Origin: Sedimenticola sp.
GTDB lineage: Bacteria > Pseudomonadota > Gammaproteobacteria > Chromatiales > Chromatiaceae
NCBI GenBank assembly: GCA_027068915.1
Contig: JAMOLT010000033.1
Coordinates: 1-64,000 of the forward strand
Length of the DNA: 64,000 nucleotides
Direction: 5' to 3'
Under the pieces are notes generated by a model, which saw only the letters and a list, made by a program, of their open reading frames with translations, was not told the DNA's origin and searched no databases. Positions 16,804 to 25,058 of this stretch are shown piece by piece (position 1 is the stretch's first letter; each line of letters starts with the position of its first letter). Both the position numbers and the translations under genes were made by a program.

Positions 16804-17278
16804 CTGATATCTCGCCCGGATATTTCACCAAGCCGCTCCAAGCATCGAGGTTTATCCTTGTTGTTCAATGGGTTGCCCGCGATTGTATCAAGCTGTGCTG
16901 AATGCCTATAACGCTATCCGGTTTTCCCGGAATCTTTTCGCCCAGCCCGCCAGGATTGGTTCTGCACACCTTGCGTCCGACTCCCGAAGGGGTTAAACCG
17001 CGCAGGCGGGATTGACAAAAAACGGACATTCCGGACGCAGAACACGAGTTCATGACTTGATTCAGGGGTTCCTGGGGGTTGGTTCACGAGCTATGTGCAC
17101 TAAGAATAACACGGAGTGCGCCGGGCCGCATCGTCAGGGAAATGCTCCCGTAGCCAGATGATTGTCCGGACAGTTCTGTTTGGCTGCTGGGTTAACAAAC
17201 AGCTGCCTTCCCGCATTATTGGCGCTCCCGGCGGCTTTGTGTAGTATAGCAAACAGGCTTCGATAGGGAAAACAGCGT
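16804..17278. other. 475-base intergenic region, no gene seen
   Basis: Only short, unconvincing open frames. It must contain the promoters for the leftward nitrilase–tldD–pmbA operon and the rightward C92 hydrolase gene. No matching repeat element or structured RNA could be recognised. Confidence 0.3.
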
Positions 17279-18619
17279 ATGAGCAAAAGACTTCCGGCCT
17301 GCACCCTGACCCTGCGAGGCCTGCGGGACACGGCATTTGGGCTGGAACAGGTTGCTGATCTGGCCGTCGATATCCGCCACGCTATCCGCCGGGGCCATTT
17401 CACGCCAGGAGAAGACGAGCGTTTGTGGGCCTGGTTCTCCCGCCTTCTGCGCGTGCGCCAAAGCCTGTGGGAGATTATTGGCCAGGCTTCAGAGGCCGTG
17501 GGTGACGATCTTGCCACCATTCAGACCCGGATCGAATGGCGCTGGTTCATTGTCGGCTTCACCGCTGCTGCCCTGTTGGTGCGCCTGGATCGCCTGTTGG
17601 TGGAGAGTCTGGCCAACCATTCCATTACCCAACGCAAGCTCAACGAGCCCAATCCGGTCTATGGTGTTGGGCGCAAGCAATATACCCTGGTGTTTCAGTC
17701 TCTCACCAGCCCGGAAAATGCGCTGTTGGCGCGCCGCGCCCTGGGCTTCTACACCGCCAACCGCAGCCGCCTGCGGCGCATGATGAAAGATGAGTTGGTG
17801 GGTGATTTTGTTCAGGAACTGCCCGAACTGGCCAGGGCCATCGACCCGGGCGTACTGCGCTACCTGTCCACCCGGCTACGCTACCGTTGGCATTCCCTGC
17901 GTCGCCGGGGCGCTTCGGCGCGCCAGAAATCCGCTTTCCGCCTGCTGGAGGCGGGAGGGCGGATGGTAGCGGAAGCCAGTAGCTCCCGCATGCACAGGGC
18001 AGCAGCGGTGGTGGAAGAGGTCGCCGCTCTGATCCTGCCGGGCGATATACTCATCACCCGCCATGACTTTGCCGTTAGTAACCTGTTTCTGCCGGGCTTC
18101 TGGCCTCATGCCGCCCTGTACATCGGTTCGCCGCAGGACAGGGAGCGCCTTGGTGTGCACATCAGCCCGGCGCAGCGGGAAAGGTGGCGGGGAGACAGGA
18201 ATGTACTGGAGGCGAACAAGGAAGGTGTGTTGTTCCGCACCCTGAAGGGTACCCTGGCAGTGGATAGTGTGGCGGTCATTCGGCCCTGCTGTGAGGAGGA
18301 AGACATTGCCAAGGCCATTTCCCGGGCCTGTGTGCATGAGGGCAAGGGCTACAATTTCGATTTCGATTTCTTTCGTGGCGACCGGCTGGTATGCACGGAA
18401 GTGATCTACCGGGCCTATGATGGCGTTGGCGGTATCCGCTTTACCTTGACCGAGCGTGCCGGGCGTCCGGCGCTGTCTGCCGAAGACATTCTTGATCTGG
18501 CCCTGGAAGGGCGCATGTTCCGGCCCCTGGCCCTGTTTGGGGTGGCGGGCTGCGAGGACAGACTGTGCCGGGGTGAGGGGGCAGGAAAGCTGCTACTCAG
18601 GAACTTTCGTTCCTCATGA
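17279..18619 (+). CDS. YiiX-like C92 (NlpC/P60 superfamily) hydrolase with N-terminal extension
   Basis: 446 residues. The C-terminal half matches permuted papain-like enzymes of peptidase family C92 (YiiX/YebB type): GDILITRHDFAVSNLFLPGFWPHAALYIG with His277, then GKGYNFDFDFF and RLVCTEVIYRAY with Cys372 as the probable nucleophile. Typical YiiX proteins have about 200 residues. The first 240 residues here are an extra helical region with one possible membrane segment (WFIVGFTAAALLVRL), suggesting membrane attachment. The substrate (peptidoglycan, lipid or peptide) is unknown. Confidence 0.7.
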   Translation: MSKRLPACTLTLRGLRDTAFGLEQVADLAVDIRHAIRRGHFTPGEDERLWAWFSRLLRVRQSLWEIIGQASEAVGDDLATIQTRIEWRWFIVGFTAAALLVRLDRLLVESLANHSITQRKLNEPNPVYGVGRKQYTLVFQSLTSPENALLARRALGFYTANRSRLRRMMKDELVGDFVQELPELARAIDPGVLRYLSTRLRYRWHSLRRRGASARQKSAFRLLEAGGRMVAEASSSRMHRAAAVVEEVAALILPGDILITRHDFAVSNLFLPGFWPHAALYIGSPQDRERLGVHISPAQRERWRGDRNVLEANKEGVLFRTLKGTLAVDSVAVIRPCCEEEDIAKAISRACVHEGKGYNFDFDFFRGDRLVCTEVIYRAYDGVGGIRFTLTERAGRPALSAEDILDLALEGRMFRPLALFGVAGCEDRLCRGEGAGKLLLRNFRSS

Positions 18620-18644
18620 ATCCGGGCAGATCGTTGCTCATCAG

Positions 18645-18674
18645 CTAGTGTACTGCGTCGGAATTAAAGGCCCT
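18645..18674. repeat. solo end of the 12926-type MITE
   Basis: CTAGTGTACTGCGTCGGAAT and the following TAAAGGCCCTTT repeat the terminal sequence of the element at 12926–13084. Directly to its right the mdaB fragment begins, so the repeat forms the breakpoint. The matching opposite end is not found nearby. Confidence 0.6.
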
Positions 18675-18789
18675 TTACCCGGTGCCCCTTTGCTGACAGA
18701 TCCTTGTCTGTCAGGTAGGCGAGAAAGCCATTCAGTTGCCCTTTGGCATCGAAGATGGAATAGCCGGCAGTAACGATAAGGATGTTCAT
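18664..18789 (-). pseudogene. mdaB: MdaB-like NAD(P)H quinone reductase, N-terminal fragment
   Basis: 41 codons beginning MNILIVTAGYSIFDAKGQLN and ending shortly after DLSAKGHRVKGL. The start is that of the MdaB/flavodoxin-fold quinone reductases, which have about 190 residues; the flavin-binding remainder is absent. The frame runs into a repeat end that provides the TAA. A good ribosome binding site (AAGGAGA) precedes the ATG. It follows the nitroreductase gene on the same strand, so an intact operon of two flavoenzymes was probably truncated. Confidence 0.65.
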
Positions 18790-18803
18790 GTTTTTCTCCT
18801 TGA

Positions 18804-19457
18804 TCAGATTCGAACCAGGATGCTGTCCGGATGACGGCGAGACTTGGGCAGTCTGGCGTTGTAGTCGTCAGAATGGCTGTAACCGATAGCCAGTGCCAGA
18901 TTACATTGATAACCGCTCAGCTCCTTGGCAAATGCCTTGTTGACCAGCTCGGTGTCGATGCCTTCCATCGGGGTTGCGTCGATCCTCAGGCGGGCAAGGG
19001 TATGCAGTGCATTGCCCAGGACAATGTATAGCTGTGCCTTGGTCCAGCAGCTCGTATCGCCGTTTTTGTCGGTATTCAGCTCGGCAAACACAAAGCCACC
19101 AAAGGCTTCTTCCCTGTCTTCGGGTTTCGTGCGGCCATCTTCGATGCCCTTGTCTACCACTTCGGCATAGTCATCCCGGGTATATCGTGGGTTGTGCGCG
19201 AAAAGAATAACCTGCGAGGCATCCTTCACCTGCGGCTGATTGAACTGAAAGTTGTGTTCAAACGTCTTGCTCATGCGCTCTATCGCTTGTTCGCTTTCCA
19301 GAACCACAAATCGCCAGGGCTGGGAATTGATGGAGGAGGCAGACAATCTCATGGCTTCGAAAAGCACCTTGAGATCAGCTTCGGATACCCGCTTGGTTCT
19401 GTCGAATTTTTTGGCCGTGTGCCTCCAGCGGAGGTCTTCGAGAATGGGATGGTTCAT
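18804..19457 (-). CDS. NfsB-like NAD(P)H nitroreductase
   Basis: 217 residues, the same length as E. coli NfsB. Motifs for FMN binding are visible: RHTAKKFD near the start, SASSINSQPWRFVVLES, and the C-terminal ALAIGYSHSDDY with KSRR. These enzymes reduce nitroaromatics and quinones. Divergent from a LysR-type regulator gene 107 bases away, which probably controls it. Confidence 0.88.
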   Translation of the reverse strand: MNHPILEDLRWRHTAKKFDRTKRVSEADLKVLFEAMRLSASSINSQPWRFVVLESEQAIERMSKTFEHNFQFNQPQVKDASQVILFAHNPRYTRDDYAEVVDKGIEDGRTKPEDREEAFGGFVFAELNTDKNGDTSCWTKAQLYIVLGNALHTLARLRIDATPMEGIDTELVNKAFAKELSGYQCNLALAIGYSHSDDYNARLPKSRRHPDSILVRI

Positions 19458-19564
19458 GGCTTTTCCTCGTTAACTGTTGTTGCTTTGGTAATAAGCATAA
19501 TAGTTGCAATATGATTTGATAATTGCTTAGATCATTAAAACATTATTTAAAAATATTAAATAAT

Positions 19565-20473
19565 ATGAGCAAGATCGATGATATGGCGCTATTCGTCCAG
19601 GTTGTGAAAACTGGTGGGCTGGCAGCAGCCGGACGCCAAATCGGGCTTTCTCCCGCGAGCATGACCCTGCGGGTGAATGCGCTGGAGCAGCGTTATCACA
19701 CACGGCTGCTGAACCGAACGACGCGCAAGATTTCGCTGACCGATGCCGGCAGCCGCTTTTACCAGGCTTGTCTGCGTGTAGTGGATGAAGTGGAGAATGC
19801 TGAAGCGCAGCTGCTGGACGAAGATGGAAGCCTGTCCGGACGGTTGCGTATTACAGCGCCTTCGGATTTTGGCCGCCAGTATGTTGCACCGGCCCTGGCA
19901 GAATTCATCGGGCAGCACCCTGCCGTTGTGCCCCTGCTGCACCTGACCGATGGTGTAGTGGATCTGGTGGAACATGGATACGACCTGGCTATAAGATATG
20001 GAAATCTGCCTGACAGCAACCTGGTGGTTCGCCATCTGGCTCACAACTACCGTGTGCTGGTGGCGTCTCCCGGGTATCTCAAAAAGAACGGCAGGCCGAG
20101 CCATCCCGATGACCTGTCACAGCACCGTTGCCTGGTCATGGAGCGCTTCGGGGAGCCTCTGGACGAGTGGCGATTTCTCTTTGGCGGCCGTCACCAATCG
20201 ATAAAGGTTAGCCCTGCCTTGACCAGCAATGATGGCGCCGTAATTCGACAGTGGGCGCTGGCAGATGGAGGTATCGCCTACAAATCCATTCGTGATGTGC
20301 AGGCTGATCTGGACAAAGGCAGGTTGCAGACCGTTCTGGATGAATATGTCCTCGGCTTCCAGGACAGCGATGTCGAGATGACGGGGCTGCAATTCGTATT
20401 TCCGGGAAGGCGATATATGCCGAGGCATGTAGAGGAGTTTGTCGAATTTTTTAAGGATTGGCTATCGGGCTAA
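19565..20473 (+). CDS. LysR-family transcriptional regulator
   Basis: 302 residues from MSKIDDMALFVQVV. I prefer this ATG because it begins the LysR winged-helix domain (about 3–62, AAAGRQIGLSPASMTLRVNALEQ). The substrate-binding domain follows, with GRLRITAPSDFGRQYVAP typical of the CrgA/DmlR subgroup. Divergent position suggests control of the nitroreductase/mdaB operon. The AT-rich gap contains no obvious strong ribosome site. Confidence 0.88.
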   Translation: MSKIDDMALFVQVVKTGGLAAAGRQIGLSPASMTLRVNALEQRYHTRLLNRTTRKISLTDAGSRFYQACLRVVDEVENAEAQLLDEDGSLSGRLRITAPSDFGRQYVAPALAEFIGQHPAVVPLLHLTDGVVDLVEHGYDLAIRYGNLPDSNLVVRHLAHNYRVLVASPGYLKKNGRPSHPDDLSQHRCLVMERFGEPLDEWRFLFGGRHQSIKVSPALTSNDGAVIRQWALADGGIAYKSIRDVQADLDKGRLQTVLDEYVLGFQDSDVEMTGLQFVFPGRRYMPRHVEEFVEFFKDWLSG

Positions 20474-20563
20474 GCCTTGAGCATGAGGCCAGGTTATGGG
20501 GTATTCATCGTTGGGCAAATGATATGTCTGGCGTTTGGAGTTTCAGAGAACCAGAATGGTGCT

Positions 20564-20926
20564 TTATGTATGTAAGATCAGGTACATGCCCAATATCATG
20601 ACGAGCATTGAAGCAAATAACGCCATGATCAGCCATTTCTTTACAAGGCTTTGTGTTTTGGCCTCGATACCTTCTTCTGCCATCGACTTGTAGAATACAT
20701 TTATATCGACAGGTTGGCTTGCGTGGAGATCCGGGTTTCTCAGTATTTTTCTGGCGTCTGCGCTCTGGTTATTGATGTACAGCCAGACTCCCACCAGGTT
20801 TGGGATGCTTCTGCGAATGCTGTATTGATGTTTGTTTGATAGGGATACCGGTATTCCCTTCTGCTCCAAAAGCATTTTTGCATCCATTGCTCTTTTCATA
20901 TCGAGTGTTGAAAAAAGTAGTTTCAT
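20564..20926 (-). CDS. DUF2007-like small protein with C-terminal membrane anchor
   Basis: 120 residues. Residues 1–65 resemble the DUF2007 (putative signal transducing) domain: KLLFSTLDMKRAMDAKMLLEQKGIPV and a VWLYINNQSADARKIL segment. A single membrane helix at the C-terminus (LIMALFASMLVMILGMYLIL). Likely faces the cytoplasm. Function unknown. Confidence 0.6.
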   Translation of the reverse strand: MKLLFSTLDMKRAMDAKMLLEQKGIPVSLSNKHQYSIRRSIPNLVGVWLYINNQSADARKILRNPDLHASQPVDINVFYKSMAEEGIEAKTQSLVKKWLIMALFASMLVMILGMYLILHT

Positions 20927-20957
20927 GGCCTTGTGTGCTGAAAAGAGCCGATGGTCA

Positions 20958-21563
20958 TCAGCCTGGTGTGATGAAGCCTTTCAGATAATTGCTCATCAGC
21001 GAATGCGTAAGATCCTGCACCGATTCCACCCCCGCCACATCCAGCTGCCTGCTGATGGCGAGTATGCAGATGCCGTGTACGCCGCTCCACAGGGCGGCAG
21101 CGGCCTGTTTGATTTCCTGTGGTGAGTGGTTTGCGGCCAGGGGTTCCAGGCTGGCTTCCACCAGATTGAACATGCGCGCCACCTTTTCCCGGAACCAGCC
21201 GGGGGGCTGCTGACCTTCCGGCAGGCGGTGCTCGAATATCAGCTCCCAGCGGTGGGGTTCTTCGTCGGCGAAGCTGATGTAGGTGTGGCCCAGTTGCAGT
21301 AGCCGTTCCATGGGGTCTTTGTGTCGGGCCTGTTCTTCCAGCATCCGGTCGTGCAGCTGGTCCAGGGTGTGGGCGTTGATCTGCAGAATGAGATCGTCCA
21401 GGTTGTCGAACACCAGGTACAGGGTGCCGACGGTGTAACCGATTGCGGCCGCCACCTTGCGGGCGCTGAGGCCCTTGGCGCCTTGCTCCGAGATAATCTT
21501 TTCCGCTGCCGCCAGGGCCATTTCCCTGATTTCATCGCGGCTGTGATCGTTTCGTCTGGCCAT
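20958..21563 (-). CDS. TetR/AcrR-family repressor
   Basis: 201 residues from MARRNDHSRDEIREMALAAA. An upstream in-frame ATG at 21632 would overlap the operator sites, so I choose the start at 21563, behind a modest ribosome site. HTH at about 25–50: LSARKVAAAIGYTVGTLYLVF. The C-terminal domain is of the WHG type (HRWELIFEHRLPEG). It is divergent from the VIT–vWA gene; shared palindromes TGAAC-N3-GTTCA in front of both genes suggest autorepression and control of that operon. Confidence 0.88.
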   Translation of the reverse strand: MARRNDHSRDEIREMALAAAEKIISEQGAKGLSARKVAAAIGYTVGTLYLVFDNLDDLILQINAHTLDQLHDRMLEEQARHKDPMERLLQLGHTYISFADEEPHRWELIFEHRLPEGQQPPGWFREKVARMFNLVEASLEPLAANHSPQEIKQAAAALWSGVHGICILAISRQLDVAGVESVQDLTHSLMSNYLKGFITPG

Positions 21564-21585
21564 GCAGGTTTCCTGAAAAAATAAT

Positions 21586-21598
21586 TGAACAGCGTTTA
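21586..21598. promoter_or_regulatory. operator-like palindrome, TGAAC-agc-GTTTA
   Basis: Imperfect copy of the TGAAC-N3-GTTCA palindrome, 23 bases upstream of the TetR start codon. Confidence 0.45.
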
Positions 21599-21618
21599 TA
21601 ACTGTGCTATAAACTAAA

Positions 21619-21631
21619 TGAACATCGTTCA
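21619..21631. promoter_or_regulatory. TetR operator, TGAAC-atc-GTTCA
   Basis: Perfect five-base inverted repeat around three bases, about 55 bases upstream of the TetR start. The same half-sites occur at 21870–21882, before the divergent operon, which is the main argument that both are operators of this regulator. Confidence 0.65.
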
Positions 21632-21680
21632 TAATACCATGGCAGCCTGCTCCTTGAGCGGGTTTTCAAGGGAATTTAAT

Positions 21681-21693
21681 TAAACGATGTTTA
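21681..21693. promoter_or_regulatory. operator-like palindrome, TAAAC-gat-GTTTA
   Basis: A related, perfect inverted repeat with changed outer base, in the middle of the divergent intergenic region. Possible third site. Confidence 0.4.
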
Positions 21694-21730
21694 GTTAAGG
21701 CTGACCTTCAAGGGGTCTCCGATCGAGTTG

Positions 21731-21796
21731 TCATCCCGGTGCATGCCGGGATCCAGTGGTTGCTGGTGCTGGATTCCGGCATACGCTGGAATGACG
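21731..21796. repeat. REP-like palindromic repeat pair
   Basis: TCATCCCGGTGCATGCCGGG followed after a short spacer by GGATTCCGGCATACGCTGGA: two short palindromes in opposite orientation, the same family as at 38136–38325 and 38665–38728. Confidence 0.6.
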
Positions 21797-21869
21797 TGAA
21801 ACGATCTTGGTCAGGTTCTCTTGATATCCCGTGAAATACGCTTGTTTGGGAAAGGTCACGCGATTAAAT

Positions 21870-21882
21870 TGAACAACGTTCA
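21870..21882. promoter_or_regulatory. TetR operator, TGAAC-aac-GTTCA
   Basis: Perfect inverted repeat 17 bases before the VIT–vWA ATG and directly before its ribosome binding site (AAAGGAG). A bound repressor here would block transcription or initiation. Confidence 0.65.
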
Positions 21883-21899
21883 TTACAAAGGAGTTCGTT

Positions 21900-23978
21900 A
21901 TGACTACTTATCAGATAATGCGAAAACTGCGCCAGGGAATGCTGTTTGCGGTGCTTTTCCTGCTGGGGCCGGCTGTGTTTGCCGCCGGACTGCTGCAGCC
22001 CAGTGACGGCAGCCTGCCGCCGCTGGAAATCACGGATCATCAGGTGGAAGTGATCATCGAGGATGGCTACGCCATCACCAGCGTGGAACAGGTGTTTCAC
22101 AATCCCCACGGGCGGGATCTGGAAGCCCGCTATTCCTTCCCCATTCCCGAACATGCCTCGGTTGCAGAGCTGACCCTGTGGATCGACGGCAAACCGGTCA
22201 CCGGCGAGGTGCTGGAAAGGGAGCAGGCGAAGCAGGTGTATGAAGAGGAGAAGGCCGCGGGCCGCGACGCCGGTATTACCGAAAAGGACAGCTACAAGAC
22301 CTTCGAAACCCGCGTATCGCCGGTACGCGCCGGCCAGGACACCCGCATTCGCCTGGTGTATCTGCAGCCTGCCCAGGTGGACACGGGTATCGGCCGTTAC
22401 GTCTATCCCCTGGAAGAAGGTGGGGTGGATGAGGAGAAGCTGGCTTTCTGGACGGCCAATGAAAAGGTGCTGCGCAATTTCAGCTTTGATGTAAAAGTGC
22501 GCTCCGGTTATCCCGTGGATGCGGTGCGCATGCCCAACCAGCCCCAGGCGCAGATCACCAGAATCGGTGATAGTGAGTGGCAGATCCATGTGGGAAATCG
22601 TGGCTCTGAAATGGAAGCCGCCGTTGCCGGGGCAGAGGAGGGCAGGCAGATGCCTGTTACGCCTGATCCCGTTGCATTTACGCTGGACAAGGATCTGATC
22701 GTCTACTGGCGCCTCAAGGAGGGTTTGCCCGGCAGCGTGGATCTGGTGGCGCACAAACCCGAGGGTAGTCAGCGGGGTACGTTCATGCTGACGGTCACGC
22801 CGGGGGATGATCTGCAGCCCATTACCGAAGGCCGTGACTGGGTGTTCGTGCTGGATATCTCCGGCTCCATGCAGGGCAAGTACGCGACCCTGGCGGATGC
22901 GGTGCAGCGGTCGCTGAAAAAGCTGCGTCCGGATGACCGTTTCCGTATCGTCCTGTTCAACAACGCCAGTCGTGAGCTGACGTCGGGCTTCGTCAACGCA
23001 ACAAGCGAGGCGATTGCCCGCTACAGTCAGTCTGTTGCGGCCGTTCAGCCCAATAACGGCACCAACCTGTATGCCGGATTGCAGATGGGGTTGCGATCTC
23101 TCGATGCCGATCGCACCAGCGCCCTGGTGCTGGTCACCGATGGGGTGGCGAACGTGGGGGAGACCCAGCAGCGCCAGTTCATCGACCTGATCAGGAAAAA
23201 AGATGTGCGGCTGTTTACCCTGGTGATGGGTAACAGCGCCAATCGCCCGCTGCTGGAGGTGATGACCAAGGCATCCCATGGCTTTGCCGTGAGCATGTCC
23301 AACAGTGATGATGTGGTCGGCCAGCTCCTTGCAGCCACGTCCAAGGCCACGCACCAGGCTCTGCACGGGGTGAAGCTGAAGATCAGCGGGATCAAGACGG
23401 CAGATCTCACGCCGAAGGAAATCGGCAGCCTATATCGTGGTCAGCAGCTGGTGGTGTTCGGTCACTACTGGGGTGATGGCATGGCGGAAGTGACGCTGAC
23501 GGGCCGCATTTCCGGTCAGCCGAAAACCTACCAGACGCAGTTTCGGTTTCCGCATGTAGCGGCAGAGAATCCCGAAATCGAACGTCTGTGGGCATACGCC
23601 ACCATCGAGGATGCTATGGCCGAGATCAATGATTTTGGCGAAGAGGCCGATCTCAAGCAGAGCATTGTCGATCTTGGCGTGGAGTACGGTCTGGTAACCG
23701 ACTACACCGCCATGGTGGTGATGAGCGACGTGGCATTCAACGAGCGTGGTATCGAGCGCAGCAACAAGAAGCGCCTCGCCATCGAAGCGGCAGCCCGCCA
23801 GCAGCGTGCCAGCCGTGCGGCGCCTTCGCGGCGTGTGGATGCCGCGCAGCCCATGTACCAGAAACCCCGCCCGAGCTTCAGTCATGGCGGTGGTGCGCTG
23901 GATGCGTGGAGCCTGCTGCTGTTCCTGCCCCTGGTGTGGCTGGTGATACGCCGCCGTGATGGCGCGCAGGCCGGTTGA
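21900..23978 (+). CDS. VIT–vWA domain protein with GlyGly-CTERM sorting signal
   Basis: 692 residues. A signal peptide ends near AVFAAG. The VIT domain spans about 40–170 (DGYAITSVEQVFHNPHGRDL, YSFPIPEHASV). The von Willebrand A domain starts near residue 315 with an intact metal-ion-dependent adhesion site, FVLDISGSMQGK, and continues with VTDGVANVG. The C-terminus has GGGA at about 663–666, a hydrophobic helix (WSLLLFLPLVWLVI) and RRR, the GlyGly-CTERM signal recognised by rhombosortase. The next gene encodes a rhombosortase, so this is its likely substrate: a surface or secreted adhesive protein, probably exported by type II secretion. Confidence 0.88.
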   Translation: MTTYQIMRKLRQGMLFAVLFLLGPAVFAAGLLQPSDGSLPPLEITDHQVEVIIEDGYAITSVEQVFHNPHGRDLEARYSFPIPEHASVAELTLWIDGKPVTGEVLEREQAKQVYEEEKAAGRDAGITEKDSYKTFETRVSPVRAGQDTRIRLVYLQPAQVDTGIGRYVYPLEEGGVDEEKLAFWTANEKVLRNFSFDVKVRSGYPVDAVRMPNQPQAQITRIGDSEWQIHVGNRGSEMEAAVAGAEEGRQMPVTPDPVAFTLDKDLIVYWRLKEGLPGSVDLVAHKPEGSQRGTFMLTVTPGDDLQPITEGRDWVFVLDISGSMQGKYATLADAVQRSLKKLRPDDRFRIVLFNNASRELTSGFVNATSEAIARYSQSVAAVQPNNGTNLYAGLQMGLRSLDADRTSALVLVTDGVANVGETQQRQFIDLIRKKDVRLFTLVMGNSANRPLLEVMTKASHGFAVSMSNSDDVVGQLLAATSKATHQALHGVKLKISGIKTADLTPKEIGSLYRGQQLVVFGHYWGDGMAEVTLTGRISGQPKTYQTQFRFPHVAAENPEIERLWAYATIEDAMAEINDFGEEADLKQSIVDLGVEYGLVTDYTAMVVMSDVAFNERGIERSNKKRLAIEAAARQQRASRAAPSRRVDAAQPMYQKPRPSFSHGGGALDAWSLLLFLPLVWLVIRRRDGAQAG

Positions 23979-24691
23979 TGTTCACCGAGCATCGAGAAAA
24001 GGTTCGTCATGGCGGCTATCGGTTGCCGTGGCGGACCTTGTTGCTTTCCCTGGTAGCCATCGGCATCTACCGGGTTCTGGGGGCTGCGCCGGAAGCCTGG
24101 GTGTTCGACCGGCTGGTGATTGCCCAGGGTGAATGGTGGCGCCTGATCACCGGTCATTGGGTGCACAGCGATGCGGATCACGCCTTGTGGGATATCGGCG
24201 CACTCATGCTTTTGGGCTTCCTGTTCGAAAGGCGGCTGGGGAATCATCTGTTGTGGATTCTGTTGGCGGCAAGCCTGGCGGTGGACGTCTGGATCTGGTG
24301 GGGGCAACCGGCACTTGATTATTATTGCGGTCTTTCGGGGATACTGAATGCGCTGATGGCCGCGGGCCTGCTACGGCTTTGGCAGGAGATGCGCCATCCG
24401 CTGATACTGCTTACCGGGCTGGGTTTTGTCGCCAAGGTAGGCGTCGAGCTGTCTGGCGGCCAGATGTTGCTGACCGCCACCGCCTGGCCTGGTGTGCCTG
24501 GGGCACATGCCGTGGGTCTGGTGAGCGGGATGCTCTATACTTGGGTACAGACGTTGATCACCCGATGGGGTAGGCAAGATGAAAGTATTGATCATGGGCG
24601 CGCTGCTGATGCTGTACACCCTGGCAGAGGCGGAAGAGGATCCCGCTCTCGAAGCGATACAGGAGTATCTGGAGTTTGCCGAGTACGCTGA
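23978..24691 (+). CDS. rrtA: rhombosortase (rhomboid-family intramembrane protease)
   Basis: 237 residues with about six membrane helices. Features match rhombosortases: GEWWRLITGHWVHSDADHAL, then CGLSGILN with the catalytic Ser120, and GAHAVGLVSG with His177. They cleave GlyGly-CTERM proteins. I start at the ATG overlapping the preceding stop by one base. The frame runs 113 bases into the rhodanese gene; the last 38 residues (Arg/Gly-rich) are not membrane-like and may result from loss of an earlier stop. Catalytic parts are complete. Confidence 0.85.
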   Translation: MFTEHREKVRHGGYRLPWRTLLLSLVAIGIYRVLGAAPEAWVFDRLVIAQGEWWRLITGHWVHSDADHALWDIGALMLLGFLFERRLGNHLLWILLAASLAVDVWIWWGQPALDYYCGLSGILNALMAAGLLRLWQEMRHPLILLTGLGFVAKVGVELSGGQMLLTATAWPGVPGAHAVGLVSGMLYTWVQTLITRWGRQDESIDHGRAADAVHPGRGGRGSRSRSDTGVSGVCRVR

Positions 24692-24989
24692 TGGCGCCAT
24701 CATGCCGGAACAGCTTGCCTCCATCGATCGCAAGGACATTGTGTTTGTCGATGCCCGTAATCCGGAGCGCTTCGAAGCAGGGCACATACCGGGCGCCATG
24801 AACATTGAATGGCGGCAGATACTGGAGCGCCAGGACGAAATTCCCAGAGACAAATCCGTGGTGCTGTACTGCGATACCGGCCTTTCTTCCTCCAAAGCCT
24901 ATTTCATACTGCGCCTGGCCGGACGGGAAAACATCAAGGTGCTACGCGGGGGGTATCTGATGTGGAGCGCCCGGCGGCAAGGGCAATAG
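24579..24989 (+). CDS. exported rhodanese-domain protein
   Basis: 136 residues with a signal peptide ending near AEA. A single rhodanese domain with FVDARNPERFEAGHIPGAMN and active-site loop LYCDTGLSS (Cys98), followed by LRGGYLMW. Periplasmic single-domain rhodaneses carry sulfane sulfur or serve as protein-interaction modules. The start overlaps the end of the rhombosortase frame by 113 bases; a GGGG/AGGCA stretch serves as a ribosome site. Confidence 0.82.
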   Translation: MKVLIMGALLMLYTLAEAEEDPALEAIQEYLEFAEYADGAIMPEQLASIDRKDIVFVDARNPERFEAGHIPGAMNIEWRQILERQDEIPRDKSVVLYCDTGLSSSKAYFILRLAGRENIKVLRGGYLMWSARRQGQ

Positions 24990-25058
24990 TCGTTGGGTTG
25001 CGCCATTGCTGTACGGAAGGAGTACACTGAATAAAGATACTCCTGATTGGAGCGGACG

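Noticed and set aside
21864-23366. 500-codon minus-strand open frame
   Set aside because: Mirror of the VIT–vWA gene; low-complexity His/Gln/Arg content and no start signals.
21900-24691. Class C sortase system with LPxTG-like VIT–vWA target
   Set aside because: Such systems exist for similar VIT–vWA proteins in marine proteobacteria, but here the C-terminus is of the GlyGly-CTERM type and the neighbour is a rhomboid protease, not a sortase.
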